From assembly GCF_022682495.2 (NCBI RefSeq), contig NC_071393.1, positions 114,592,239-114,656,238 of the forward strand: 64,000 nucleotides of DNA, read 5' to 3'. The translations under genes and the position numbers were made by a program. The stretch comes from Desmodus rotundus. Its lineage: Eukaryota > Chordata > Mammalia > Chiroptera > Phyllostomidae. This document shows positions 24,216 through 37,069 of this stretch, piece by piece (position 1 is the first letter of the stretch; each line of letters begins with the position of its first letter). A model generated the notes under the pieces. The model saw nothing but the letters and a program-made list of their open reading frames with translations. It ran no database searches and was not told the DNA's origin.

Positions 24216-25399
24216 CTCCTTTTCCTCTAACCCCTCAGGAATTCTCTTGGGGGCAGCCAGCTGGTTTACCAGTGGCTCTCTTGCTCTTTGCAGATTCTGA
24301 GTATACATTTCCCTTTAAGACTGGTTGTCTGCAGAGCAGGGGAAACAAACCAGAACCCCCCATAAATCAATAGAGGTCACTGCCAAGAGCTTTGTACACT
24401 TGCTGTCCCTGGCAGTGATAAACTCATTGCATTTGGGAACTGGCCAAAGACCCTGGGTCCTATCTTAATTCTCATTCCCAGAAAAACCTCAGAGCTCCAT
24501 TCACCCACCCCTTTTACTGTCTTTGTGTTTCCAAGACAAAGCTGGCGAGGAGGAAGGAACAGAGTTCCATAACTGGGTACATCAAAGGCTCCATTTCTTT
24601 GCTTGGGGGAGGAGAGGAGGGTGGAGGAGTCTAGGGTCTGTAGACTGTGGGAAAGGAAGGCCCAGACCAGGGGGGCCTGGAGTCACTGCCCTGCAGGGGG
24701 CACAGGAGATCTGCAGAGGTTTCTGGATTCTGTCTTTCTCAGACCATGCCCTGCATCTGCTATTGTTGCTTTGGTTGGTTGTTCCCTCATAGGGTCATTT
24801 GAGACTGTCCTGGTGATGGCCAAGGGCTAGCAACAGGGCTGGCAGAGTATGGTCACCTCATGCAACCCACCTTCAACAGGTCATGTTCTCTCTACTTTCT
24901 TCCCACATCACTGCCATCTTGGTTCTGGCTTTGCAGTTGGCCGTGTGGCCTGGGGAGGACAGCAGTGGTGCCCAAACTGCTCCTCTGGCCCCCATCACTG
25001 CCCCTCCGGGGGAGTAGACCGCCACTGTCTGCTGCTTCCTCCTCCCTGCCCGTGGATCGCCCTTTTTGCTCTGGTTGACCAAACTATACAGCAGCAAGAC
25101 TGCACCGTCCCACCCTCAATTTCCATGTCCATCTGCTAAGATCTTCCTACCTTGATTAGGACCCTTCTGGTTGATAGACAAGAATTCCCCACCTCTGGCA
25201 GCATAGGTCATCCCATTTACACCCATTCACAACACTCTCTACTTATACTTCTTTGTGGCCTTTAGCTCAAATATGCCCCATGTTTACACAAGCAGTGTGC
25301 ACCCCTGCTAATGGGAATGGGCCCACTGCAAGGAGTCAAACACAATTAAATAGCAGCTAGGGTCTGAGACGACTTGGACAGCAGCAGTCAATGACCTTT

Positions 25400-25530
25400 G
25401 CGCATCAGTCGTGCCTACTAGAATCTAAGCTTTACAGCAGCAGGGACCTCGTCTGTCTTTTCAGGTTGTAATCAATGCCTGACACCGTGTCTGGCACCTA
25501 CTAGACACTCAATAAATAATTGCTGAATAT
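25400..25530 (+). repeat. L2 LINE 3'-end fragment
   Basis: The order 'ctagaatctaagctttacag', 'cagggacctcgtctgtcttt', 'gtgtctggcacctactagac' and 'ctcaataaataattgctgaa' is the L2 3' end in sense orientation. Confidence 0.8.
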
Positions 25531-27309
25531 TTTTGTGATTAAATGTGTAGGCATCTGCTTTATCCTGCTCTTTTTTAATTGATACATTCTTTCTTTTAAT
25601 GAGCTAGGCTTTTCCTGCCCATGATGAAGCTGGAAGAATTAACTGGATTGGGGGTGGAATTCTTTGCCAAGGCCAGCAAGGTTGGGCTAGGAGAAGCTTC
25701 CTTACTGCTTTGGGGGTAATGGGGTATTTTGTGAGATACACCTGGGAATTTAGATTCCTCTGAGGAGTCAGAACAAGGAGCAGGGCCCTGTGGCCTCAGA
25801 CAGGGGTGTGGAGAAGGTCTGGGCATGACTGGCAGGCCTCTCCAGATGACCCAGGAGCCACCTGGCTGTGTTGGCCAGACAGAAGTGATGCCTGAGGCGA
25901 GAATAAGGAGACAGTGAGTCATTTTTACTCTGGGTTAACATTTTCGCCTAAGATTTAAACATTAGGACCATTTAAAGAGACAAAAAATGCAAACAAAGAC
26001 CATGATGGCCCTCAGTCTGGGCTCTGAGACCATTAGGGATGGGCCAAGAGAGATGGTCTCCCTGAACTTCTTGGGAGCTGAGTGTGACCCCCACTCCCCT
26101 TCCCTACAGAGAGCAGGAATCGATCCGGTCGTAAACCAAAACAAGTATCGAGCCTGCAAACTTGCTGAACCTTAGATTCAAACAAACATTTCAGTGAACC
26201 AAGAAACAATGTGAGTTCCACTAATAATTGACCCTGGGTTGGATGCTATGCATATATGAGATAAAAACATATTGTTCCCTTGAGGAACTTAAAACGAGAG
26301 TGGGTTGGATTTTTGTCTGAAATTTGCAGAGAAACACTTGGTGAGGCATGTTCTCACTAAATGTATTAAATCAGAACACATCTGGACTATCAAAGTAGGC
26401 TCCGATCCAAGCCACTATTTAATTTTGCTTGGCTCCTTGCAGTGAGCTCATTCCCATTAGTAGGGTTGCACCCTGCTCGTGTGAATATGAGGAAGAATGA
26501 AGCTGATGCCAAAGTAGGCCTGCTTATGGTCCAACCGAAGATGGGCGGAGAGAGATTCACATGTGGCTCAGGGGTTTCTTGCTTTCTGCTTTCACTTTCT
26601 TCTGTGGTGGGGAGGGAAAGGGTCTTGGTAAGCCTTTGTCATGCCCCAGCTTCCCTGAGATGCGCCAGCAGTCTGGCCAGGTATCTCTAAAATGTACCTT
26701 ACCCCCCACCCCCCACCAGGAAGAGTACCCAAGGAAGAGGTCCTTCATGACCAGTCCAGTGCTCAGCTGAGCACTGTTTCCTCACTGACCAGCTCTCCAT
26801 TCTCCCGGGCACTGGGGCTCTTATTGAACTTCAGAGGATGAACTATGTGTGGACATCAGGGAAGACACTTGCTTACCAGGCCAGCCTCTGCCTACCAATC
26901 CCACCTCCCTCCTCACAGGTCCTCTCTTGGAACAGCCAGGCTTCCCTGTGCAGCTGAGCTGTATTCCATTTCAACTGATAAGTAACCCTTTTTCAGTGGA
27001 CAGACTCCCTCTTTTAATGAACCAGGCTTTCTCTGCCCTTCGTGAGGACAGATCTTTTCAGAAAGGACCAGGAGGCAATAGGGATTAGCTGGAAGTCACG
27101 GGTGAAATTTGTTGCCCAGGCCAGAATGTAAATAGCTCCAGGAGCGCAGGAGAAGGGAAGGCGGCATGCCACAGCATCTGCCCTCCTGGATGGGAGCCTC
27201 AGGAACATAAGCCTCAGGAGCCACATCTGCCCGTGTGCCCCATGCTCTGGTTCCCAGGGCACCCTTCCAGGATGAGATGGTGGCCTTGACATAACAACTG
27301 ACCCAATTG

Positions 27310-27850
27310 TATCATTGCACGTGGCGTTTTTGTTTTATTAAACTTTTTATTCTAAGGTGCTGCTCGACTCACATGCAGCTGAAAGAAAGAATGCAGAGAT
27401 AGACCATTTGTCCAGTCGTCCCGAGCAGTAACTCCTGCAGGGCTACAGCACGACGGCATGGCCATGACAGGGACATTGCCACCACACCCACTGGCTCTAC
27501 CAGATTTCCCACTTTTGCTTGTACTCGTGTACAATGTGCGTGTATTAGGTTATGTACAACTCGATCACATGTGTAAGATGTGTCCATATACCGAGCTCTT
27601 CCACCACCACAAGAATCCTTCCCATTTTCTTTTAACCACACCTCCCTCCCCTCTCCTTATTCTCCCATCCCTAACCTCTGGCAACCACTAATCTGTTGTC
27701 AGTTTCTATAAATTGTCATTTGGAGAATGTGACATCAACGGACTCATGCAGTATGTAGCCTTCTGGGGCGTTTTCACTCATTGTAACTCCCTAAGATTCA
27801 CTCAAGTGGTTGGGTGCACCAATAGTTTGTCCCTTCTTATTGCTCTGCCT
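27310..27850 (-). repeat. Old L1M 3'-region fragment, antisense
   Basis: Read on +, 'attaaactttttattctaag', then 'aacctctggcaaccactaat', 'ctgttgtcagtttctataaa', 'gactcatgcagtatgtagcc' and 'ttttcactcattgtaac' follow the antisense L1M pattern. It is quite diverged, and the 5' half (27360-27600) is not clearly recognisable. It ends only about 270 bp before the RGS6 exon at 28123. Confidence 0.55.
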
Positions 27851-28122
27851 GTGGTTTAGTTATGAAGCAATACTGCTCCCTAACTTGGCACCAAGGACAT
27901 GATCCTCAAAGATCTTTTATTCTAAGAGATAAGATATGTTTTGTTTGGTGTTTCTGAGTGGGACTAAACAAAACAAAAATATGGTGCAAGTTTCCCTAGG
28001 TACACACAAGCATACCTCGGTCTGTTTGTTTCTTTCCTAAAACAGTGGCTGGTTGGGTGGTAATTCTCTTTTAGAATCAGCTGACCATTCCTTCTTGTGT
28101 CCTCTGCCTCCTCCCTCCCCAG

Positions 28123-28212
28123 GAGCACATCTACAAGCTGATGAAGAGTGACAGCTATGCCCGCTTCCTCCGGTCGAATGCTTACCAGGACTTGCTGCTG
28201 GCCAAGAAGAAG
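28123..28212 (+). CDS. RGS6: RGS6 exon: end of the RGS domain
   Basis: Thirty full codons, [20 protein letters not shown] then [10 protein letters not shown], in phase 0 at both ends. The acceptor is 'ctccctccccag' and the donor is gtatct. This is the last part of the RGS bundle. Leu and Asp-Ser in '[11 protein letters not shown]' and the Arg before Phe correspond to RGS4 Leu159, Asp163, Ser164 and Arg167, which line the G-alpha contact surface. All are present, so the domain should be catalytically competent. The Ala in DSYARF and the LLLAKKK ending agree with RGS6; RGS7 has DSYPRF and LLQAKKK. Confidence 0.95.
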
Positions 28213-31200
28213 GTATCTTTGGGAAGGGCAGGCTTGCCTTTCTTAGCACTGTCGATCCTCGCCTGCTGCTTGCTGCTGGTGTGAAATAAGAATATCCTCC
28301 CTTGGGTTTATTTACTTTCTCTTTTCTCCTTTCCCTCCTCCATCTGCTCCCACTCCAATGGAAGACAGTTAGGATGGTCACCACCCCAAGGTCCTTGGTG
28401 TGGCATCCTCTCTCCACATGCTCATTACCTCCATCTGCGCGTTCCGCCCACAGCAGGGAGTGTGACCAAACACTAAGGCCCCAGTGGCTCAGTCAGGAGT
28501 ACTGGGCTGCCAGGGCCACCAGTGAGTCCCTGAGGAAACTAGACAAAGCCCCTCACTACAAAGTCCAGCCTTCACCCCGTAGACTGTCTCTCCCTGACCA
28601 GCTCAGAGATGAGGAGGACGCAAGGATTGGGGCAGCCCCCTCACTGGATAGAAAACCTTGTAGGTGTCCAGGGGGCCACTGGGCTCCTGAAGTCATCACT
28701 GGGATTGTTCTGTCCTTGACACCCACTCCCTCTCCCTCACCCACTCCACAGTGTTCATGTTCTCTTTCAATTAAGTCACCACATCCCAGCTCCTTCCCCC
28801 TCCTCTACTAGCCCTTGGCACCTGGATTGTGGGGCCCAGGGACCCTCAGCATGCAGATGGTGAGGGGTGACTAAAGCAGGGGTGAACTCAGCTGGGTTCC
28901 TGGGAGGAGGGAACAGCTGGGAGGGGCATGGGGGCTGGGAAAGGACAGGCAGGGGAGATGGTCCATGATTCCAGTATGCCTGCAAACCCTCTGCACTTTT
29001 CAGCTCTGATCTGAGGCCCACATGTGGTTAAGTGTGTCTCTCCTTGCACCAAATTCCATGACTTCCATGCCATGCCACTCAAGGAACATAAGCATCTTCA
29101 TCCTTTCTTCTCCCCGCTCAGCCTTCCATCCCCAGGCCCCAAGCATGTGACTGTCCATCAACATGCTCTCTGTTGGGCTGCCTCTCAGCCATGCAGCCTT
29201 CTCTCTCTGTGTACTGTCTACCTTGTGTGCCAGGACCCTGTCTGCATATCTGGTTGGTACCACGTAACTCCAGAGTCTCAATGAGCATTTACAGTCTGCT
29301 CTCCTACCCTTAGGGAGCCCTGAGGACATCCCTGGTAGTCTGAAAAGCGGTAAAGGACTTCTGGGGTACCCAGATGGTCAGAAACGCAGCTTTCTTGGTT
29401 GCCTGTACCCCCTTTCATCAGGTGTCATTACTTTGATGGAAAATGTGAGTCTTGGCCTCTTACCAGTTCTCTTGCAAGAGGATGGAGGTGGAGGAGCTCC
29501 GATGGAGGGAGCTGATACTCCCATAAATGTCTTTGATGCCCATTTTTTCAAGGAAGGTTGTGGAGACTTTTGGTATCTCCAGCCCAAATCTCACAGGAGA
29601 ACGTCAAAGTAAGTGTTTCTTATTTCTTGTGGCTCAAGACTCTGAACTGACCCCAATTTGGGGAAATTTGGAGGCTCTAGTCGTCTGACCAACCTGGGCC
29701 TGTCTACACATGCAGAAGCCAGAGGCCATGCTGTCTCCCTGTGGGTTTGAGCACTAAGAGGAAAGGCAGCCCAGCTCAGGGTGGCGGGGCTGACATACCT
29801 GTGCCCCCAGGTCCTCCCATAAGAGGATAGAAAACCTCATAGGTTCCAATGGGGCCATCAGAGGTCACTTGAACAAGGAAGGAACTCGTGGCCTCCCTGT
29901 GAAATGTTACAAATGAAATTCATTAGAAACATCCTCCCAGCCTCCAAATTAAGGGACGTTCTTGTGACAGAAAGCCCTCGCAGATGCCGGCAGTTGTTTC
30001 CAAAACCAGTGGCAAAACCTACTTTTTCCCCCATTTCTCCCTGAGAGCCTCCAGGTGTGGACTGGATTTGTAATTCAGCACTTTCAGGTAGGCCTAGAGC
30101 AACTTCTGACTTCAGGGTTACCATGTGATATGAATATCCAGGTCACTAGAGGTATGTGAGAGTCACAACCTCCTGCTGAGAGAGGGGATATGAATGGGCC
30201 TCACTTTTCTGCTGAGCGAGGCCCCTGATGGGTCTGGGGACACAGCCTTCTGATCCTCATCCCTGACTCACCTTCTGTGCTAGTACCTCCAATGAAAAGG
30301 TTAGTCACTTTGATGTGCCACGTTCCCAAGGGGCAAGTGAGCTGAGTTTTGACGGCTCCTCCAGGACAATATACTACCAGTGACAGCGATTGTCCATGGC
30401 AGCTCGGAGGGGCTGTGCAAGACAGAGAAACTTGACTGAGTCAGTGCTGATGGCTCCCCTCTGCGAGCCACAACTCTTGGGCACAAGAATGGTAGGCACA
30501 GAATGCTAGCTGCAGGGCCTGGCACCAGCCTGCCACAAGCTAAGTGCACGCCCCCCAAGGCTGCCTGCTGTGTTGAAACTGAGTTCTGCCATCCCCAGAG
30601 TGGAGACTTGGTGTGGTGCTCAGGGCCCAGTGTGGATCCTTTGGTCCCTTGTGCAATGAGAGAGATGAGCCTGGCTCTGCAGTGCTGGGTAGTTTATGTT
30701 GTGTTTCCTTCTGCAACATCCTGTCTTCGGGCAGCCAGCTGAGGGGAAGGGGGCATGACTGCCGAGGGCTCCCTCTGATCTGTCCACGGACAGATGGCCA
30801 CCCTTTGCCTGCCCCTCTGCTCCCAGCACATCCTGCTCACCCACAGACACCTGGCTGCTTCTTTAGCTCCCTATTTTCCATTATTTGCCGTGTGTGTGTG
30901 TGTATGTGTGTATCCATGTGAGTGTATATTCTCTCCAAATTTCCCAGTCTTGGGCTCAGAGCCCTGGGACAAGGCTCTAGGACAAACAAGCAGGTATTGG
31001 GGGTGTGATTTTCTCCCCACAATCCTTGAAGAAGCAGGAAACTTGGGAAGAGGGTCAGTTGCACATCAATCACACCTGTTCCTCCTGTGGTAACAGTGAG
31101 CAGCTGGCCCTAGGGCGCACCCAAGGGCTTTGCCTCCTCTTGCCCCAGCTGGGGGCCCCTCAGCTAAGAGTTCCCAGGACGGTTCCTAAACCTCCTGCAG

Positions 31201-31909
31201 CCTGCCATGAGTACACCTTGGAAGGGGTCACCTGCCTAGGTACTGAGAGAGCATTTTCTTTCCAGAACATTCCTTCTGAAGCCCAAGACCCTTTGAAAAG
31301 GACATGGGTAGACCTTCCTTACTCTAAGGATGCAGAATGAGAACCACTGGGGGCCATTAGCGAGTTACCGAAATTAGTAAACTTTCTAGCAGCATCTGGG
31401 TAGAAAAATCTGAGAGAGTTATAACCTTCAGCCACTTCTTGAATTCCCATCAGCATCCCCCACACACCTGCAGGCCCTGAAAGTTAATCTGCTCTGTGTC
31501 CCCACTGGGGGTCCCCAGGTGGCTGCCTGTGGTCTCAGGGACCAGAGGCTCCCCGTGCACAGCCACTAGGGGCCCCTGCCACGGGCAGTGCCAATGGGAA
31601 GCCATGAGCAGGCAGCTCGGAGAGCTGAGGACGATGAATGCCTGTCCCCGCACCCCCCAGAAGCACACACCCCTCTCCTCACTGTTCCAAGGAGGAAGCA
31701 TCATTTCCTGTGGGCTCCTTTTTTCCTGTCTCTCCCACTGACCCTATCATACAGCGCTGGCTGCTTCTTTTTCCTGTTTTTTGCGCCCTGTTTCGCTTCT
31801 TTGTTCATTAGCTGCCACTGTGCTGTTTGGAAACCACGTGTAAGCTGAAGATTTTTTTTTTCTGTATTTTTCTCCCTACCTCTTTTTTGTTTGTTTGTTT
31901 TTCCTAAAG
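28213..31909 (+). other. RGS6: RGS6 intron, 3.7 kb
   Basis: A phase-0 intron with donor gtatct and a long T-rich acceptor tract (31852-31909). It contains a (GT)n microsatellite at about 30889-30922. I recognise no exon and no clear transposable element in it. The many small open frames here are not supported by any similarity I can see. Confidence 0.8.
30889..30922 (+). repeat. (GT)n microsatellite, imperfect
   Basis: A run of GT dinucleotides broken by TATG and by TATCCATG. Confidence 0.85.
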
Positions 31910-31963
31910 CCAGAAAGTGAGCAAGGTCGTAGAACTTCCTTAGAAAAGTTCACTCGCAGTGTG
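31910..31963 (+). CDS. RGS6: RGS6 exon: C-terminal tail segment
   Basis: Eighteen codons, PESEQGRRTSLEKFTRSV, in phase 0 at both ends. The acceptor follows a strong T-rich tract (TTTTTCCTAAAG) and the donor gtaagt is consensus. It lies just after the RGS domain and matches the RGS6 tail (SLEKFTRSV), which joins next to GKSLAGKRL. The segment is basic with Ser and Thr residues. The reading frame also stays open past the donor to a stop at 32198-32200, so retention or a late donor would give a different C-terminus. Confidence 0.93.
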
Positions 31964-34900
31964 GTAAGTTCAGCTGGTTTTGTTCCCTCACATTTCTTTT
32001 GTTTTTCTCATTTTCTCAGTTCCCCTTTGTTGTCATTTCCTTCGGGGTGGGAGGGAGTCCAGTGCTTCACCCCTCAACACATCCCTTTTCTTTTGCAAGT
32101 GTCTGCAGCTTCACTTCTAGGGATGGATTTGCAAAAGACCGGGCAGCTCCCTCTGCAGAAGGTGCATACGCGACTGCCCAGCCTCCAGCTTCAAATTTGA
32201 CCTTCAGGTCTGAGTCCGGAGGCTGCGCAGTCTGTGCATCTTCTGCAGTGCCCCAGGGAGAAGGCCATCGAAATGTCTCATGAAATAAATTGGCTCAGAA
32301 CCATAGCACATCTAAAAAATATTTTCCAAATTTCCCTCTGTGAACTCTGGCAGTCACATGGGAGCGGGTCGCAAGCTGATGCTGCTGTGTAGGCGGCTTT
32401 TGTGTGTGCAGGAGGCGGCCATGCTGCATGGGATTTGGCGATGTGGTCTAGCTGGAGTGTGTTAGTGGCCTCTGCATGAGTCACAGCCCTTGTCAGCCTC
32501 ATTCGCATAGTGTGACAGGGAGAGGACGACAGGTAGCCCTGGGTAAAGGGAGAAGCAAGTCCCTGTGCTGTTGCTGTGCTCTCAGGAGCTAGGCCTTGAG
32601 GAAGTCACAACAGGCCACAGGTTCACTGTCCCGGTAGGGAAGTGGCCTGGCCCTGTGCACAGTCGGTTTAGATGGAGTAGAGACCTGCACCGTGGCACAT
32701 AGGTGACCCCATGGTGACAGGTGAGAGTGCTGAATGAATAGGTCTTCCCCATGGTGCACGGCAAAGATTCTGTGCTGTGGCCTGTGGAACAGCACAGGCC
32801 CGTCTCCCCTTTCCACACCGTCTCGGGCTTTGTGCGCAGGAAGTATTCAATCCGCTCATTCACTGACTTGTTGAAAACAAGCTGCTGAGTTCAGGGCCCC
32901 AGCCTGCACTGTGAATATTAAACCAGAGGGAATCAATGCGGCAGCCAGGAGCAGGGAGCCCACAAATGGAACTGGCCACACTTCTCTTCTTAAAGGTAGA
33001 AACCCACTGATGCCAGCTTGCCCTCCTGCCCCTGCCCCCACCCACCCACCACCCATTGAAGAGGAAAGCCCTTGTAAAACCTAACCACTGTGTGATTAGT
33101 ATCTTTATTTATTTTAATATAAAATCTAAGAATTCAGGGTTGAAAGCAACCTAGTTGTTTACTTACCATAGCTACATGCATTTTAACTGAATTTAAACAT
33201 TATTTTGAATTTGCTAGATGTAAACCCATAGTGGGTGGCAATTAAAACATGGGTGCTCATTTTTTCTCTTCTGTGGTCTTCTCTCTCTATGAGCTTTCCT
33301 CATGAGAAGTCATAACTTGGCAGAATGCATGGCCTGCTGGTCCGCTGTCTGTCTCCATGGCCACGTGGCTTCACACCCCAAGAAGAGGCCACAGGTTGTC
33401 AAAGGCAAGGCTCCTGATGGCCTGATAGAGAGTGGTCAGAATCCACTCCTCTCTGTCTCTTTTGAGGCCTGCTTGTGTGAGGGGAGGATGTTTAGGGATT
33501 TTATTAACAAGCCCAGAGTGTGCTGTGGGACAACTTGGACTGTTGGTGCAAACTGGGAAAGCAGAACCCCCAAGGGTGTGAGAGAGGAAGACGGGTACTC
33601 ATCTCCAGGCTGCTTCTCATGAGGAGTCAGGAAAGGCAAGAATGACCTCAAGGAAGCTCTGCAAAGAGCATGTATTGATGTCCCTTCATCCCAGTTGGTT
33701 CAGTGCTTCCCCAAGGCCTGTTAACAAAGCGTTTGGAATGAGAAAGCACCAGACACCTTCCCAGCATCTGAAGTTAGCAACTGGGAGAATCTACAGAGAT
33801 GTTCTCAGGACCAGCTGAAGGAGAAGAATCTCGCAAGCTCCCAACATTTTTAGCACCTATATGATAAAAGGCCCAAACTTCAAAAAAAATAGTAAACTTC
33901 CTACTCTTCTTTTATGAAGACTCCAGTGGGTGGTGTATTCTGATGTTTTAGTTCCAGTGGTGGAAACAAGATGGATTTGCACTGATCCATTTTGCTCCTT
34001 GTGCTCTTGGGGTGGCACCACATCCCCACAAGAGGCGGCTGAGTTCAAGGCAATGGCCCGTGGCCATAGAGAATGGCAGCTCTTGGGGTATTTGAGGCTG
34101 GATCCCAAGAACCTGGTCTCAACAGCCCAGGGTTCTAATCAAACAGAATTAAGGAACCAACCAATAGGCCTTGCAATTTGATAGCCATTTTCTAGATATA
34201 ATATACATAAAGTGCTTGATTCTGTCAAAGAAGTTCTACATGAATATTTCATCTGCTACATCCTGTGAGCTATAAAACTCAATGAAAGGTTAGTTCAGTA
34301 GCATTCTCATGGTGCTGGGAAAGATGTATAAAAAAGACCATCCAGTCGTGGGGCTAACAACGGAAACATGAAGGAGCAAAACCGGGCAGCTCATGGATAA
34401 AGGATGGGAGACCAGCTGCTATTTAGGAATAATTGATGGCAAGAAATGTTGACTTGGGCGTTTGGTTCGCTCAGTCAGCTTGCTTCTTATTGAGACTGAA
34501 TCTGAATCCAAAATTTCTCCATGCCAATGTCCTCTCTTTTCTTGGTAAAGGAGGAACATTTGGAGAAAGCAAATTGTTCTTTCCAAGTCTCAGGTGTATC
34601 ATGAATGGAGGGATTACCTGATGAAGGTGACAGATGCCCCCTTTTACATGAGACCCAGGAGAGCTGTTTAATGCAGTTCATGGACATGCTAGGGCCATGC
34701 TCATTTGGGTGCAGAAGGGGCCTCGCGACACCCCAAAGAGGCAGCGTTGTGTGAGCTTCTCCTTCCAACAGAAGTTTCCTCCGAGTCACCCAGAACTTGA
34801 ACATACAAGGCGGATATGTGGAGACACGCTGTGCCAGGCACTGTGTGGCTTAGCAGACTGGAGACACCGAGACTGCAGGAAGCCTGCTTATTTGACAGAG

Positions 34901-35280
34901 AAGGCCCATGTTCAGAACCAAACATAACCCAAAGTCATGGCATGGTGCAACTAGCCCGAATTTCACCTTTATCAAAAACAGAAAACAGGACTCCCTCTGA
35001 CGGGCCCAGCCCCACGGATGCACAGCTGGCAAAGCAAAGCACAGGCTGGATTTCAGCCACTACTTGACCCTCAGCTGCCCTTGTACAATGAATGACTCAC
35101 GCTACTGTACCTGGTGGCCCTGGCCTGAGGAACCCCAATCTCAGGAAGAGCTATAACACATAGCAGCTTCTCAAAGAGGGCCCCAGACATGGCCTCTAGG
35201 CAGTTGAATGGAGCCTGTCTCTCCCTGGCCCTGTCCACCGAGAAGCTTCCTTTCCTGGTGGCTATAAAACACGAAAGCCA

Positions 35281-35520
35281 AAACTCTGACCAGTGCGGCT
35301 CAGTTGGTTGGAGTGTCATCCCATAACTGAAAGGTTGTGAGTTTGATTCCTGGTCAGGGCACATGTCTAGGTGGTGGGTTTGATCCCCAGCCCAGGCACT
35401 GATTCCTGGTCCAGGCGCATATGGGGGGCAACCCACGTTAATGTTTCTTTCCTTTCTCCTCTCCCTCTCTCTCTAAAAGCAATGAAAACGTGTCCTCTGG
35501 TGAGGATAAAAAAAGCAAAC
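35281..35520 (+). repeat. VES SINE (bat tRNA-derived), sense
   Basis: The tRNA-like head reads 'ctgaccagtgcggctcagtt', 'ggttggagtgtcatccc' and 'ttgattcctggtcagggcac'. It is followed by 'aatgtttctttcc', CT-rich sequence and the tail 'gtcctctggtgaggata' plus A's. A 14-bp target duplication with one mismatch flanks it: AAACACGAAAGCCA at 35267-35280 and AAACATGAAAGCCA at 35521-35534. The body has a partial internal duplication ('gattcctggtcagggc' and 'gattcctggtccaggc'). Confidence 0.92.
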
Positions 35521-37069
35521 AAACATGAAAGCCACAGTAGGAAACATCTGGCCCATCACTGTTGGTTGCCTTTGCATCCCCTGCCTTCTCCTCTTCAGGT
35601 GCTCTGGTGGGAAGTCCCAGTCATTACTAACAGACTGGGGGAGGAGGAAGGTTCTCAAACTAAAGACCACTTCCTACCGTTCAGTGTCGACCAGCCTGCC
35701 GGTCTCTGCCATCTTCCTGACTTTGCGGTTAGCAGAGGAGGGTGTGAGGGTGGCCGGAGCTGCGAGGTTCGCTCTCCCCCATCCTCTCAGGCATGCTCAT
35801 TACTTCAGGGTTTACCAGAGTGAGAAGGGCCTCACCAGGAGCTGACTCAGACACGGGGACCAGGGGGACCCATGGGAGGGGGTGAAAGGAAGCAAAGGGC
35901 CTTTAGCCAAGACTCAGTAGCAGTAATTAGATTGTCCCTTTTGGGATGGTGGCCAAACTCATCCAGTGAGAACTCCAGCCTGGGGAGGAGAAGCTAGAGA
36001 AAGTCCCCTGCTCCTTGCATACAGTTCCATGGAGTGATGGCACTTAAATTAGAAGTGGCAACTCCAAGTGATGCTGGCATTAGCCTCCCTGGACACCTTT
36101 GCCTGGGAACTCAGTTGAACCCTCAGCTGCCTTCTTAAGAGCCTCATCAGCTGTAGCCTGGGGCTCCAAACATGGGAAATGGGGTTACTGGTGCCTGAGC
36201 CAGCACCATAGGGGCCGCAGAGGAGAGCAGAGATTCAGACCAGGGCCTGGTGTGTTTCTCCCTGCCTAAGAGAACGTCACAGTTGAGCTTTGTCAAGGTG
36301 CTCCTTGGAATTGAAACAGCAAGGACCAGGGGCATGGGCTGAGTGGTATCTCTGCGACTGGCATTTCTGTCCTGCCTGCCAAGAGTGTGGCAGGAAAATC
36401 AGATGGAGACCAGGAAGCCAGCTGTCACCCACCCCCCCCCTCCCCTAACAACCCTCCCTCTCCCTCTCTTCCCTCCCCAGCTAGAAGCCAAGGAAAAGCT
36501 AGTTGAGAGCCAAAAAAGTCAGTAGCTCATCCCCTCCCCCACTTCCAGGTAGCTCTGCAAGAAGACCCCCTGCTCCCAGCAGGTGGGGCAGAGAGCAGAC
36601 ACCCAGGGTGCTCAGCCAGCCTGGCATTAGCGGCTCCTTCCCAGAGGAGGTTGCTTCCAGGCCCCCTCAGCCAGTCGTGGGGAGCAGCCCTGCACTCTGG
36701 TGGAATGAATTCTTAAATACCTAGACCCAGCAGAGTCTCCTGAGGGCTTCGACCTCAGCTGAAAAAATACTTGCCAGCCTTCATCAAGGGAAAATTGGCT
36801 ACAAATCTTTACACAGGGTTGGTTTTGATTGCAAACAGGCCTTGGGCCCCTTTGGGACCACTGGGTCATGGACTAGACTGCCAACATCTCACGCATCGGA
36901 GACCTGAGATCCAGTGGTAGTGCACCCCCAGCCTGCCTGGAGATGGAGGTGGACTCCATGGCAGGATTTGGGAGGGAAAACATGGAAATCGTCCTCCGTG
37001 GGGCAGCGAGGACTTCCCCTGGGACTCTGAAACTCCTCAGCAGCCCCAGGCAGGGTGGCTCCTGCTTCC

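Larger units (their letters stand above)
10392..28122 (+). other. RGS6: RGS6 intron, 17.7 kb, repeat-rich
   Basis: The intron falls between codons (phase 0). It contains two Tigger DNA transposons in opposite orientation (10800-11833 and 12325-13483), a VES SINE inside the second, an L2 piece (12170-12300), an antisense L1M (13985-14193 and 16115-17650) split by a half-L1 (14201-16105), and a hAT element at 18280. It also holds MIRs near 17.9, 19.2, 19.8 and 22.9 kb, a GGATT pentamer repeat at 20.67 kb, an L2 at 25.4 kb and another old L1 piece at 27.3 kb. No exon with RGS6 homology was found in it. Confidence 0.8.

Noticed and set aside
24009..24308. Charged open frames on both strands
   Set aside because: They come from a purine-rich tract with no codon structure or homology.
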